From positions 930,001 to 994,000 of the forward strand of contig OY752146.1 of assembly GCA_963573315.1 (NCBI GenBank): DNA of 64,000 bases, given 5' to 3'. The DNA comes from Entomortierella parvispora (Eukaryota > Mortierellomycota > Mortierellomycetes > Mortierellales > Mortierellaceae). The notes beneath the pieces are model-generated. The model did not search any database and was not told the DNA's origin. It saw only the letters and a list, made by a program, of their open reading frames with translations. Positions within the stretch are counted from its first letter, which is position 1, and the number at the start of each line of letters is the position of its first letter. Shown here in pieces: positions 26,411 to 38,154 of this stretch. A program made the position numbers and the translations under genes.

Positions 26411-28639
26411 CAAAGAATCGGGCGTATTCGGCTGAGCGACTTGGTGTGGTGTGTGATGTTGGACCATGCTGATACACAATTGGTCTCAAAGCTGCGCGAC
26501 GAGGAGCTGCATGCACCGAGCCAATTGCCTCGGAACTCCTTTGCCAACAACCTAAACACCCAAATACTCACAATGACATGAAGGCTGGAGCTTCTACTGA
26601 AAACCACCTATTAGGGGAGGAGAGGGAAAAGAACAAACCCTCAATCAAAAGAAAAGGCAAGGACCACATCAGGAGAAGGAAAAAAGACAAAGAACATGAC
26701 GGAAAAGGGCACCCGAAAATGATGCTTGGATCTAGCGGGTCTGGCATCACCTCCCTTTTTTTCCCATCATGATTTTTCTTTCTTTCTCTTCACGCGTTGT
26801 TGATGTTGAGATGGTTGATGCTGTTGATCTCGACTACGAACTCTTTGGTTTTGTTGACAGGACTGTAGTCAATCCTTTCCCCTATGACTGGAGCATTTCA
26901 GCACACCTAACAGGCTCATATCGGAGAATGGGAAGAGCCTTTTTCTTTTCTCTTCACGATCTAAACCTTCGTTGGCCAAAGGTTTTGATCAATTGGTTCA
27001 GGGTACGCCTCCCATAGGACACACTAGCACTAAGGCTGCTCAAGCTTCTGAAGAACCCACAAATCCCTATGGCAGCGCTGTAGACAGACGGGAGAAATAT
27101 TTTTGGTTTTTTTGGCTGTACAGCAGACCAGCAGGGCGGAACCAATGTGACGAAAAACGAATCTTCTTGTGAGACGTACAAATGCAACGTCTCTAGAAAC
27201 GCGCGTTCGGAAACGACGCGAGCTGTGGTTTTTTTTCCTTTTTCTTTTGCAATCTCCGAGAGGACTTCTTGTTCGGAGGGGAGGGCTATTGTTAGATGCA
27301 ACAAGAATGACTTTACGCTCTCTTAACAACACGCACGCACACGACCAAAGAACTGGAAAGATGAAAAGAGGAGGTTAAAAAAAAAGAGGGAGTGAGTGAT
27401 TGAGAGTCGTTACTTCTATCGAAGAGGAAAAAGTGACATATGAGCCATGAGCCATGATGGATGGCGGGAAGAGGGTCCATTAGACTATTCATTCATACTG
27501 TCGTGTTGAGAGCCAAGCAACACGAATGAGATTCTATCAACCAACCTGGATGCAAAAAAAAAAAGTTGAACTCCTCCCGCGGAGGGAAGAGGTCTTTTTG
27601 TTTTTCCCCAAGGGTCTTTTCTCGTCCTCTCTCGCTTGGTTCTTGCCTGAAAAGACGATGAGATTCTTGGATAACCAAAACGCAAGAGTCCATGCGCATT
27701 TTTGTTTGTTTAGCGTGGGTGAAGTCGGTCAGGCTCTGGTTGTGGCGAAAAGAAACAACGACGGGTCAAAGGCGCAGGGAGTCCACACAGCAACACTCCA
27801 GTCTGTCTGTCTGTCTGTCTTGCTCTAATAGCAGGGCGGAGGAAAATTGTCGATGCTTTGCTAATTGGCGGTAACCATCCCATGCACAACGACGACAAGG
27901 ACATTTGTTGTTTGTCTTGGACAAATCGCTCGGGGGTGGGGGGACGAGAGCAATTTTTTTTTTCTTTTAATCTTTTTAGTCTCTTGAAAAAAATCCTAGA
28001 TTCTAGAAGAGGGATGGGAGAGGGAAAAGAGAGAGAAAATACAGTACCTTTCTCTCGTTCTGCTTACTGCTTTCCTCATGCAGGCGGATTTGCGAGAAGC
28101 AAGAGAGCGAGGCACCGGGAGATGGCTAGGCGGAGCAAAAAGAGAGAACGAGCAACGGACGGAGCGTGGCATGGGCCAAGTCTTGGTCATCGTCCTGTCA
28201 TGGACGAAGGGGATTGAACCCGAAGGTGAGGGCAAAGCAGAGCAAAACGAGCGTGCATAGGGATGGGTGGGGATCCATGCATTGCATGTATCGACCTATT
28301 GACACTGAGAGTCAAAGAGACAAGTCCAGGCAGACAGACCTAAAAAAAGAAGCGACCTCCAAAACATGTTGAGAGCATCCCAAAAGCAAAAGGGCCCGCC
28401 ATGGGGCAATCGACCTTGTGTTATTTGGCACATTTCACACTCAGAGAGAGAAGAGCGCTTCTCTTCTTCTGGAGTCGAGTCGAGTCCGAGTCGAGTCGAG
28501 AAGAACGAGGCAAGGAAGCAACGAAGGAAGGAACGAGGCAGGGAAGGAAAGGAAAAGGGTCACCTTTTGCATCCACCACCACCATGGCACCATTGGCAAC
28601 ACCCAACCCACACAGTGCGTGCAGTACACACATCCAGTC

Positions 28640-29050
28640 CGACTGCACCCTTCCCGCCCGCTCGCTCCCTCCTTGGTCCATGGCCCATGGTCCTTGGGTC
28701 CTTGGTCCTTGGTCCTCCTCCTCGTCTTCCGCCTCCTCCTCCGCCTCCGCCTACTCCTTCCTGTTCCTCCCCGGCTTCTCTCTCTCTCTCTCTCTCTTTT
28801 TTTTTTCTCTTCCCCTCTGTTGTTCATCCCTCCCCCTTCCCTCCCCCCTTTCATTTCTCTTTTCTCTCTTCTTGTCCATTTCTCTGCTCTCTCTTTCTCT
28901 CTCTTTCTTTCTTCTCTTCTCATCCCTTTCCCTCCCTTCATCCTTTCCTTCCATCTCTTCCGCTCATCCTCCCTTTCCTTCTATCCGCCCTCCTTCTCTT
29001 CCTCCCATCCACATCCATCCATCTTTACTCCCGGGAGGACCCTTTTTTTA
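28640..29050 (+). promoter_or_regulatory. pyrimidine-rich tract before the receptor-like gene
   Basis: About 400 bp are composed almost only of C and T on the plus strand, ending roughly 100 bp before the start codon at 29150. Such tracts are common just upstream of fungal transcription or translation starts. Several long open frames crossing it (Pro/Ser/Leu/Phe only) are compositional artefacts. Confidence 0.5.
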
Positions 29051-29149
29051 TTTACCTAGTTCTCATTGTCGCTCCCCTTCGGCAATCGGCTCTCCCAACA
29101 CAGCAACAACTCTTCTCTTTAATTCCCTCCGAGGGCAGCTCTCTCCCCC

Positions 29150-29807
29150 ATGGACATTCAACGGAACAAGGCCGCCCTGGTGTCGTTCCTGGCTAGTGTC
29201 TTGCTCGCTGCGCCTGTCTCGGCCATTGTCGATATCGATGTCGGTAAGGAACAGAACCGACCCTTTACCCAGACCAATCCAATCCAACTCAACTGTTCCT
29301 CCTCCTCCTATTCCTACAACCCCTCGAGCCGCCAACCCCCCTCCTACTCACATTTCCATTCGTCGCACCCCTCGCACCCCCCCTCCTTCCCTCTGTCCCT
29401 CCACCACCCTCCTGATAATATCATGACGACTGTCTGGACCCGCTTGGTTTCATGGTGTCTGTCTTCCTTGGGAAGGAACCACAGGCAGAGAAGGATTCTT
29501 TTTTCTTTGTTACATCAATTATCGCTCCTGCCCTGCCTACCCTTTATTCCTGATTGCCCTAACAAACGGACAACATTCGAACAAAGCCGTTGTCGTTGTT
29601 GCGGTTGGTTGCTGTCGTGTTTGCAGTGGGTCTGGGCGCTAGGCCTGATCAGGGTTGGGAAGGTGGATATCTTTGCAGAACAACAAACAAGCTGGCTGTG
29701 GGCGTCGCGCTCCCCCTTGTCCCTTTTTTTTTGTCCCTCGACCACATCTTTCGTTGCGAGACAGACAAGTACACCCAGCTGGCTGCTCCCCCCTGCACCG
29801 GATGTAC

Positions 29808-29844
<37 letters not shown>

Positions 29845-32800
29845 TTCTCTTTAGTAGCCCCCCTTTTTTTTGTCCTTTTCCTCCACTGCAAGAGATCTTC
29901 CCATCCAGCCTGGACACCCGCCCCCTGCCCTCTAGAGCTTTCTTGCAAAAGAGCGCTCTTTCTTGCCAGTGTGCCCGTCAATGTCACAAGAGAAAAAAAA
30001 GCTATTGTTGTTCTTTCGGTGCTTATTTTTCAGGCACAGACTGACTGGCACAGACAGGCACACAGACAGGCACAAAGGGCAACCGTGTTTTCCAGCCAAC
30101 CGGCTGCGTTGCGGTGTTTCATCGGCTTGTTTTCCTCGCTTCTGTGTCCTTCTCTTCGCGTGTGGTTCGCGTTCCCTATTTCATTGCCCCCCGCTCCCAA
30201 TTTTGTGTGTCTCTTTGTCTGTCTGTCTTGTCAGCTGCAGCGTGTCCAGTCCGGAATGTAGGGGCCGTCCCCGTCCCTGTTGACAACCTTTACCTTCACG
30301 CGATCATCATCATCATCATCGTCATCGTCATCTCTCCCTCTCCATATCATCGCCCCTTCCTCCTCAGGCTCACCGCCTTGTGCCCTTCTCTTGTTTCTGC
30401 TCCCGCTCGAAAAGTGCTCTCGGTTTTTATATTTTCTTTATGCTTTTATTATCCCCTGCACCTGGGTGCTCTCGGCGGCCCTTGCAATTTCATTCCTACC
30501 AGCCTGTGGTACCTCTGTGCACCCCATCCCCATGATGTGTGCCCGCCCGGGGGCCCTCGTCCTATTCCAATGTCACATCTGCTTACCATATCACATTTTT
30601 TTTTCCATAATCTTCCCTAGGCAGCATTCCTGGCGCCATCAAATGGCATCCAGAACCCCCACCAGTGCTTCAAAACCCATGTGTGGTCATTGACTCGGTC
30701 AACAACCTGACCTACATGCTCGGCTATGACTCCACAGGCGCCATTGTCTTCAACTTTATTCAGCAGTCGACTTGCTCTTCCAACTGGACCAGCGCTACCT
30801 GGACCTCATTGCCTTACCCCGGCGGTGGAAAGCCCTACTACACTGAGCAGTGCTTCTTGACCGCCAACCACCATTTCGGTGTTCAGTTCGAGGGAGGTAT
30901 TGCCGTCTGGAACCAATGGGCTCGTACCTGGACCTACGAGACCATCTCCTGTCCCTTGACCTACCCCAACAACCTTGCCCCCGTCTTCCAGGACAGCACT
31001 GGCTTGGTAGATGACATTTTGGTCCAATGGCAGGATTCTAAGGGTGTTGGTCATTTGACCGGTATCCAGCTTTTGAACGACACTGTTCACTCTTGCAACC
31101 AGCTCACTACCACGTAAGTTGCAGGCGCTCTTTTGCATTGATGACAATGGCTATGGGAATGCAAGAAATACTCACGAAATTCTTTTCCCCTCGAAACGAC
31201 AGCAATGTTCCCACTGACATGAAGTTGGCCGCGGCTCCTTTGACTGGAAAGTCTTTCTTCCTCTTCGGACCCAAGTCCTCTTGCTGGTACGACATTACTG
31301 CTGCCTCCTCGGCCTCGGACCAACCCGTCCTTACCACCAGTGACTGTCATCCCTTGCCAGCCATGCACATTGACAACCCTCGCGCCACCAACTACAACGG
31401 CTCCATCTGGATCTTTGGCGAGGTAAAGAAATGAGCTTGTTTTTAGTCACGTATCATGTCTCCCACATTGGGCGTAGCCCTTTGTTGATGTGGTTGCGAG
31501 AGAGCACTTTAAAGAGAATTGATCGATAAGATGTAACCATGGTGCTACGAAACAAGATATTGACCGTTACCTTGATTGTTACAATCTTGATTTTTTTTTT
31601 TTTTATCGATGAATAGAACAATGTCGGTGTTGGTGCATGGCAAGTTGATACCACCGTTCCCGAGCCTTACACCATCGTACCCGTTTCCCAGGGCGCACCC
31701 ATTGCTGGCAACTTTACCCTTGCCAACTGCGGTTCTGGAATCATTATTTACGGTGGCTGTGACAGCGCTGACCAGTGCTCGACCAACCTCCAGCCCGGCG
31801 AGGCTATTCCTCCAGGCACCATCTCTCCTCCCACCGTGATTTTTGTTCCTCCTACTGGTGGTAACAACGGTGGTAGCGGTGGTGGCGGAAGTGGTGGCAG
31901 CGGCAGCGGTGGAAGCGGCGGCAGTGGTGGAAGCGGCGGCAGTGGTGGAAGCGGCGGCAGTGGTGGAAGCGGCGGCAGTGGTGGAAGCGGCGGCAGCGGT
32001 GGAAGCGGCGGCAGCGGTGGAAGTGGCAGCGGCGGAAGTGGCAGCGGCGGAAGTGGCAGCGGCGGAAGTGGCAGCGGCGGAAGCGGCAGCGGTGGAAGCG
32101 GCAGCGGTGGAAGCGGCAGCGGCGGAAGCGGCAGCGGCGGAAGCGGCAGCGGCGGAAGCGGCAGTGGTGGAAGCGGCAGTGGTGGAAGCGGCAGTGGTGG
32201 AAGCGGCAGTGGTGGAAGCGGCAGCGGCGGAAGTGGTGGAAGCGGTGGTGGAACTTGGATTCCTCCCGTTCCCTCAACCATCCCCACTGGTCTCCCATCC
32301 GGCGGTCCCACTGTTGTTCCTCCTACAGCTCCTGTTGGAACTGCAACTGCACCTAGCGGCGGCGTTCTCCCCACCTCCGGCGCTGGCCTGCCCGATGGTT
32401 CCAAGACCTCTGGAAGCGGAAACCACACCGGCGCTATTGTTGGAGGTATCATTGGAGGCTTGGCTTTGATTTGCTTGATTGCCCTCATGTTCCTCTTTGC
32501 TCGCCGCAAGAGACGCCAGAGCGAGATCATTGCTGGCACTGGCGGTTACGGTAGTCCCGAAGAAGTCACCGCCGGTCACCTTCCCAGCAATGGCGGAGGA
32601 CTCCCTCCTCTGATCCCTCTTGGCCCAATGACCGATGACGACCTGAACCAGGTTGTTGTTGATAAGGAAGAATTTGCTACTCCCCCTGTTCACGGTGGCC
32701 CAGGTGAGACCTCCTCGTACCCTGGAGGACCCAGCGATGGCTCCTCCTTCCCCGGTGGACCCACTGGCAACGGCTCCTACCCCGGCGGCCCCTCTGACAA

Positions 32801-35624
32801 CTCTTCGTTCCCTGCTGGTCCTCACGGCTCTGGCGGTGTCGTCCCCCCTGTTGGCGAACACCATTCTCATATTCCCGAGATCATTGGTGGTGCTGCCGTT
32901 ATTGGTGGCCTCGGCGCCATTGCACACCACAAGAAGAAGGAGGAGGAGCGTGAGGAGGTTACTCATGGTCATGTTTCTCCCGTTCCCGTCCCTGTTCCTG
33001 TTGGCAGTCGTCCCGTGAATGAATATGAAACGACAAATGGACGCGGTGCACCTGTTCCTGGTGGACCCATTCCCCATGATTCGACTCACCAGCCATCTGG
33101 ACCTGGTGGTATTATCCCTGTCGGCGGTCGCAACACCTCGACTACCGAGACCACGACGACCGAAGAGATTACTGGAGGCAATAGCCACATCGGACGCGAT
33201 GTCCTCATTGGAGGCGTCGCTGCTGGTGTTGTTGGAGGTGTCCTTGCTGGACGCCGCACCGAGTCTCAAGAGAAGATTGTTACCTCCAAGACCACTGTTC
33301 GCGTCATCAACGGACGCCGCGTGTACACGACCACAGGAACCAGCGGTCGCACCGTTGTGACTGAGCGTGATGAGACGACTGGTGCGGCTCGTCATGTCCT
33401 GACCGGTATTATCCCTGGAACCACGACTATTCGCACGATTACCCAGCGCACTGAGACTGGGGAGGATCTCTTGGTCCCCGTAGATTCCCCCGAGGGTGAA
33501 GAACGTGAGGTTGTTTCCGAGCGCGATGCAAACGGCAACATTATCCGCTACATCATTGGAGGCCTTATTGTCGGTGCTGGTGCCACCCGAATCATTTCTG
33601 GCGGTAACTCGACCATGACCTCTTCGACCAAGATTGTTACTGAACGTTCCTCGACTGGTGAGATCCGCTACATCATCGTCGGTGGATTCACTGGAAATGC
33701 CATCCGTGTTATTACCGAACGCTCTTCGACCGGAGAGACCCGATTGATTCCCACCAACGAGCCCACTGGCGAGCTCCGCCATGTTACCCAAGAGCGCAGC
33801 GAGTCTGGAGAGATTCGCTACATCATTGGAGGCATCATTGCCGGAAGCACCACCCGTACCACGACCGAGCGTACCGAATCTGGCAATGTCCGTGTCATCC
33901 CCGGAGGCTCCATCTCGACTGTCTCCTCATCGACTCAAATTGTGACCGAACGTTCCTCGACTGGTGAGATCCGCTACATCATTGTCGGCGGATTCAGCGG
34001 TAATGCCATCCGTGTCTTGACCGAGAAGACCTCTACTGGAGAGATCCGTTTGATACCCACTAATGACGAGGCTGGTGAGCTCCGCCATGTTATCCAGGAG
34101 CGCACTGAATCGGGAGAGATCCGTTACATCATTGGAACCGTTATTACGACAAAGACGATCACCCGCGTGATCATGGGCCCCCGCATCGTGACCGAGCGCA
34201 CCTCCACCGGTGAGATCCGCTACGTGATTGTTGATCAGTACAACGGCAATGCCATTCGCACCAAGTTTGAACGCAATGAGGAGACTGGCGAGATGGTCCA
34301 TATCCCCGTCAAGGAGCCCGAGGGTGAATTGCGCTATGTGACTGAAGAGACCACCGAAACTGGCGAGATCCGCAAGGTTATTGGCGCTGTTATCACTGGA
34401 AATGTCACCACTACTACTCGCATGGTCAGTGGAGGCACTGTTACCACCGAAGGTCCTTCGACCTCGACCCAGACCCGTATTGTTTCCGAAACTAGCTCCA
34501 CTGGAGAGACCAAGTTTTACCAGATCACGAACGGACCCAACGGTGAGGAGATCCGCACCGCTGTTGAGCGTACTGCCGAAGGTGGATTCCGTATTCCCGG
34601 AGGCGCCGTTGTCGTCGGAGCCGGCGCTACTTTGATTGGCAACAATCACCAGACCACGACCACCACCCGCGTTGTTGGAGGAGGTACCTTGACTGCAGCT
34701 GAGCAGGCCGCGAACAGAACCCAGATCACCCTCAAGTTGAGCATCATGCGTTACGAGCGTGGTGATGCCGATCAGGCCGTCCCCACCGCTGCCGTTGGCA
34801 CCGTTTTGTTCTCCAAGTTCAAGATGCTCGGTGCCGGTGATGTCAACATTGACGATGTTGCCTTCTCCCATGTGGAGGAGGTCAAGATCTCTGCTCGTCG
34901 TACCATCAAGTGGATGAAGACCGAGGCCCACTGGAAGCGTGAGGCCGGTATGCTCCAGCACTTGAAGTCGGACCGTTACATTGCTGACCTGTACACGTTG
35001 TACTCCCTGCCTACCTTTGCCTCTTACCGCTTCGTCTCCATCTTGGGCCCCTTCTCCCGCACTCTCGAGTCCTACATGGCCACTGAAACTCTTTCGAGCG
35101 CTCAGATCCGTCAATTGACCTTGTCTCTGTCCGATGCCCTCCGCTGGTGCCACGAGCACCATGTTGTCCATTTGAACGTCCGTCCTGCCTCCTTCTATCT
35201 TGAGGGTGTTCCCGGCGAGGATGCTGTAGATGGAAACGGTCAATTGGTCTGGAAGCTCTGGAACTTTGGTCACGCCCGCTTTGTCGGCGAGCCTGTTGAT
35301 ACCGCTGTCACTACGGTCACGTACGCGGCCCCTGAGATCTTGCGGGGACGCGAGTCGTCTTCTGCCAATGTCTTGTCGGCTGTTTCGATGGATCGCTGGT
35401 CCTTGGGATTGATCCTGTACGAGTTGCATGCTCGCAAGCCCTACTTCTCGGCCAGCAACTTTGCAGAGTTCCAGTTGACAAACAGGGAGACCGTGTTCGA
35501 GCCTGCCTTGGATAACATTCCCGAGCAGGATGCCCGCAAGGCCATTCGTGGTCTTTTGGAGGTCGATCCTGAGAGACGTTATGCTCACGAGACCCTTCGT
35601 GAGGTCTACTTTGGACGGTCTTAA
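29150..35624 (+). CDS. Receptor-like transmembrane protein with C-terminal pseudokinase domain
   Basis: Four exons (29150-29243, 30621-31113, 31203-31422, 31617-35624) sum to exactly 1,604 codons plus stop. Residues 1-26 form a signal peptide (ALVSFLASVLLAAPVSA). The ectodomain, about residues 32-350, is rich in aromatic, Gly and paired Cys segments and NxT/S sites, with a kelch/propeller-like rhythm (IWIFGENNVGVGAW). A Gly/Ser linker (about 350-483) comes from a minisatellite. One membrane helix (about 541-566, GGIIGGLALICLIALMFLFA) is followed by RRKRR, so the C-terminus faces the cytosol. About residues 850-1265 hold roughly 16 short repeats (TERSSTGEIRYIIVGG type). The C-terminal about 295 residues have a kinase fold with APE (YAAPEIL) and DRWSLGLILYEL. 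The catalytic loop reads HLNVRPASF (Asp to Asn, Lys to Arg) and DFG reads NFG, predicting a pseudokinase. The first intron is 1,377 bp, exceptional for this locus. Confidence 0.85.
29811..29842. repeat. (GT)16 microsatellite in the long first intron
   Basis: An uninterrupted GT run lies inside the 1,377-bp first intron of the receptor-like gene. A second run, (ATC)n, is at about 30302-30332 in the same intron. Confidence 0.95.
31857..32256 (+). repeat. in-frame Gly/Ser minisatellite
   Basis: About 400 bp of tandem repeat encode (GGS)n and then (GSGGS)n. The first block has an 18-bp rhythm and the second a 15-bp rhythm (GGAAGCGGCAGCGGC type, with synonymous GGT/GGC and AGT/AGC changes). All units keep the reading frame. 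It forms the flexible juxtamembrane linker of the receptor-like protein. The repeat also creates long meaningless open frames on the opposite strand. Confidence 0.95.
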
Positions 35625-36100
35625 AAACATGGTTGACCTACTTCCTTGTCGTTCCATCCTCATCTCCCTCTCAAAAAAAAGTAATCTTAATCATTTATTC
35701 CATATTTCTTTCCATATTTAAAACAAAAACCCCTAAAAACACGACAAACTTGGTGAGGAAAGTGTCCACCGGCACATCACTCCCATGTTTATTCCGTTGC
35801 TCCAGAAGGAAGAAAGAAGCAGAAAAGAAGAGACATAAAAGCACACACGTACGAAGCATACACTATTATCTCGATATATTTTTCCTTGGATTTTGAGTTC
35901 TGCAGATTGTGTCTTTTTTTTTCTCCCCCTCGATGGACCAATATCCTATATGTTGGCAAGCTTCAGACAACAACAGACGACAGACTAAAAGCATGAAAGG
36001 GTCTTGCTGTATTGTACAATTTTATTTTGGGCAAGGTGATTAGCCATGAGACGCCCCTGTATCATGAACACCGATGTGGGGGCGTTCATTGATATGTCCT
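35625..36100. other. 3' intergenic region between receptor-like gene and ISY1
   Basis: These 476 bp between two convergent stop codons are AT-rich, with A- and T-runs expected of two 3' UTRs. No gene is visible. Confidence 0.6.
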
Positions 36101-37462
36101 CTATGTGCTTTCGGTTACGTAACGATCCAAAATGGCCTGTTTTCTCCTCTTGACAAGATACTCTTCCACTTCAGCCTGCGAGGGGACATAGAGGGTTCCC
36201 AAAGATTCTGTTCGTTCGCCATCGACTTCCATTCCATTACTTTCTTCTTCCTCTGCATCCTCGAGAGCTTTCGCCAAGGCTGAGAAGAATAGAATATCAA
36301 AGGACAAAGAAGACAGTGTTGTTAGATGTTGATGATCATGCATCAAGTCCAGTAGAAAAGAAAAATGAAACCAGTTTACACATACCAAGTTCTTCTTGCT
36401 CCTTCTCAAACTCCAATATTGACCCATCCTCTTCATCTCTGTATCCATAATAGTCAGCATCCACATTCCGGTGCAGCTCTGCTCTAGTCTTTTCCTTCAG
36501 CGTGATTTCTAAAAAAAGACACAATCAGTTTTGATTTAAAGAGGGAAAAAAGCAAGCAAGTCAGCATAAAGATTTGTTTTCTTCCTCTCTTGTTCTTTGC
36601 ACCGCAAAAGTGTTGAGAGGGACACGGAGAGGAGAGGGAGGCTCTTACGTTGAGGCTGGAAAAGCTCCTTGACACCTGGCAAATCCTTTGCACGACCGAA
36701 ATATTTGTATCCACGCGCCCCAGGCACTTCCTTTCCTTGTGCATCAAAAGTTTTTGGGCCTGTGATCTAATAAAACAAAAAAAAATACTCAATCCGTTAA
36801 AAAAAAAACAGAAATACCACCTGCAATCGTTTTCTCCCGCAAAGAGAGAGAGTGAAGAGACATAGAGGAAGGACTGTTCATAGGACCATCACATACTCTG
36901 TAATCAACTCCTCCAAGATCCTTGATCTGCATCTCCCATCGGTATTTCTCGCGCATCAGCTTGTTGATTTCGTCGTTGAGATCGCGGATCTGGAAATCAG
37001 AAAGGCCGACTAATAACAGATTCACGAAGAAGCATGAAAACACGAAAATGGTTAGCATAACGGTTTGAAAACCCACAATGCCCTATAAAAAAAAGCGCAA
37101 GAGAAGAGGAGAAGCGGGGCGAGGGGAAGGTAGACAGCGAAATTAGGTCATATTTACCATCCTGGATCTTGGAGACCTTCTTGGAAATGTCCCCAATGGT
37201 ATTACGACGCCACTTTTCTGCCTCAGCTAACGAGGTAACTTCTGAGATACGGTATGGTCTCCTTTCCAGATGTTTTGATCCGCCCAGCTCTGCATTCTTT
37301 GCTTCGCGAAAGCGATAGAGCATAGACCTGGTTGTTTTTAAAAAAAGAAAAACGACTCCCGATTAGGTTCCTGAAAGCCATTTCGTAATTTTTCTTTTCA
37401 TTTGTGAACAAGCTTGAGTAATGTAGGTTCATTTACTGTGCTTTTTCTTCGTTTCTGGCCAT
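36101..37462 (-). CDS. ISY1: Pre-mRNA-splicing factor Isy1
   Basis: Isy1 belongs to the Prp19/NTC complex and acts in the nucleus at the first catalytic step of splicing. The start at 37462 gives a 26-nt first exon (MARNEEKA plus two bases). The first intron runs from 37328 to 37436, and the splice restores the invariant [19 protein letters not shown]. Later exons carry [88 protein letters not shown] and the C-terminal acidic segment ending [18 protein letters not shown]. Every conserved block of the family is present, so the gene should be functional. At least five introns are visible. A TCACGTG box lies 163 bp upstream. Confidence 0.96.
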
Positions 37463-38154
37463 GATGAATCCTGATGGTCGTTCCTGAGGTGAAGGCTGAG
37501 AAATTGACAAAGATTGATGGGCGATGCGTTTCCATGGTGAGGGTTGATCGCAGCTCGTGCGTCAATACTGCCTTCCAAGACGAGGAAACCAGGGGAATTT
37601 AAGGGTTACCTCCAAAAAAATCAGTCACGTGCGCGCTCTTTGAGCGACGCCCTCTCGAAGAGTATTCTCGAATTTTTTTCACTGCTGGAGACTGAAATCA
37701 AAAAGACGATATCGAGTGAAAATATGAAAATGCAACAACAAGCAGCTAAAAAAACATCAAGTAGGACAGGAAAAATTGAAGGATAGAAAAAAAAGCGATT
37801 CGAGGACGAGTACACTAACTGAAAAGTCGGACGGAAAGCAACGAGGGACGAGGAACTCTAAAACAGGCAATATGAAGAGAGCACCGGGGAGAAACCAAAG
37901 CGAGCCTCTTCGGAAAAAACGTCTAAAAGCTACAAAAGCGACAAAGCTGGGAAATGACTCTGCTTCACTGGCTTGCGGCTGCGAAGCATCCCTCAATGTC
38001 GGCGCTACATAACAATGGAATGTCGAGCTAGGATGGCGCTGTTGCTGTTGCACAACCGAAAGTGAGAAGTGGAGTGAAGACGACTGCTGATCGGGCTGTG
38101 CAGCGCAGCGCCACCAAAACCAAAAAATTCTTTCCTTTTTTGGTTTTCATTTCT
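37463..38154. other. intergenic region between ISY1 and the DMAC1-like gene
   Basis: About 690 bp hold the ISY1 promoter, with TCACGTG at 37625-37631, and the 3' region of the next minus-strand gene. Small Lys-rich open frames (for example 37776-38012) have no recognisable features and were not called. Confidence 0.5.
37625..37631. promoter_or_regulatory. TCACGTG E-box upstream of ISY1
   Basis: The heptamer TCACGTG lies 163 bp upstream of the ISY1 start codon, matching the position class of the MAP1, SLH1 and NDUFAF6 copies. Confidence 0.45.

Larger units (their letters stand above)
25279..29149. other. gene-poor, simple-sequence-rich intergenic region
   Basis: Almost 3.9 kb hold no coding region I can support. 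Short frames are low-complexity or inconsistent. The region contains a (CT)n(CA)n microsatellite (26379-26409), a CTGT run (27801-27820), GAGTC-type repeats (about 28470-28505) and a strongly pyrimidine-rich plus-strand tract (about 28640-29050) leading into the next gene. A long non-coding transcript or a long leader for the gene at 29150 cannot be excluded. Confidence 0.5.

Noticed and set aside
25439-28372. Small frames in the 25-29 kb gap as genes
   Set aside because: None shows a signal peptide with a sensible mature part, a domain or credible splice partners. Many overlap microsatellites.
28366-29426. Open frames of 213-341 codons upstream of and across the receptor-like gene start
   Set aside because: They read through a nearly pure CT tract, so the products are only Ser/Pro/Leu/Phe. 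Their coding appearance is compositional.
31748-35663. Long open frames antisense to the receptor-like gene (263, 505 and 578 codons)
   Set aside because: They come from codon bias and the Gly/Ser repeat on the sense strand. Their products are Pro/Leu- or Asn/Gly/Ser-biased with no domain, while the sense frame has signal peptide, membrane helix and kinase motifs.
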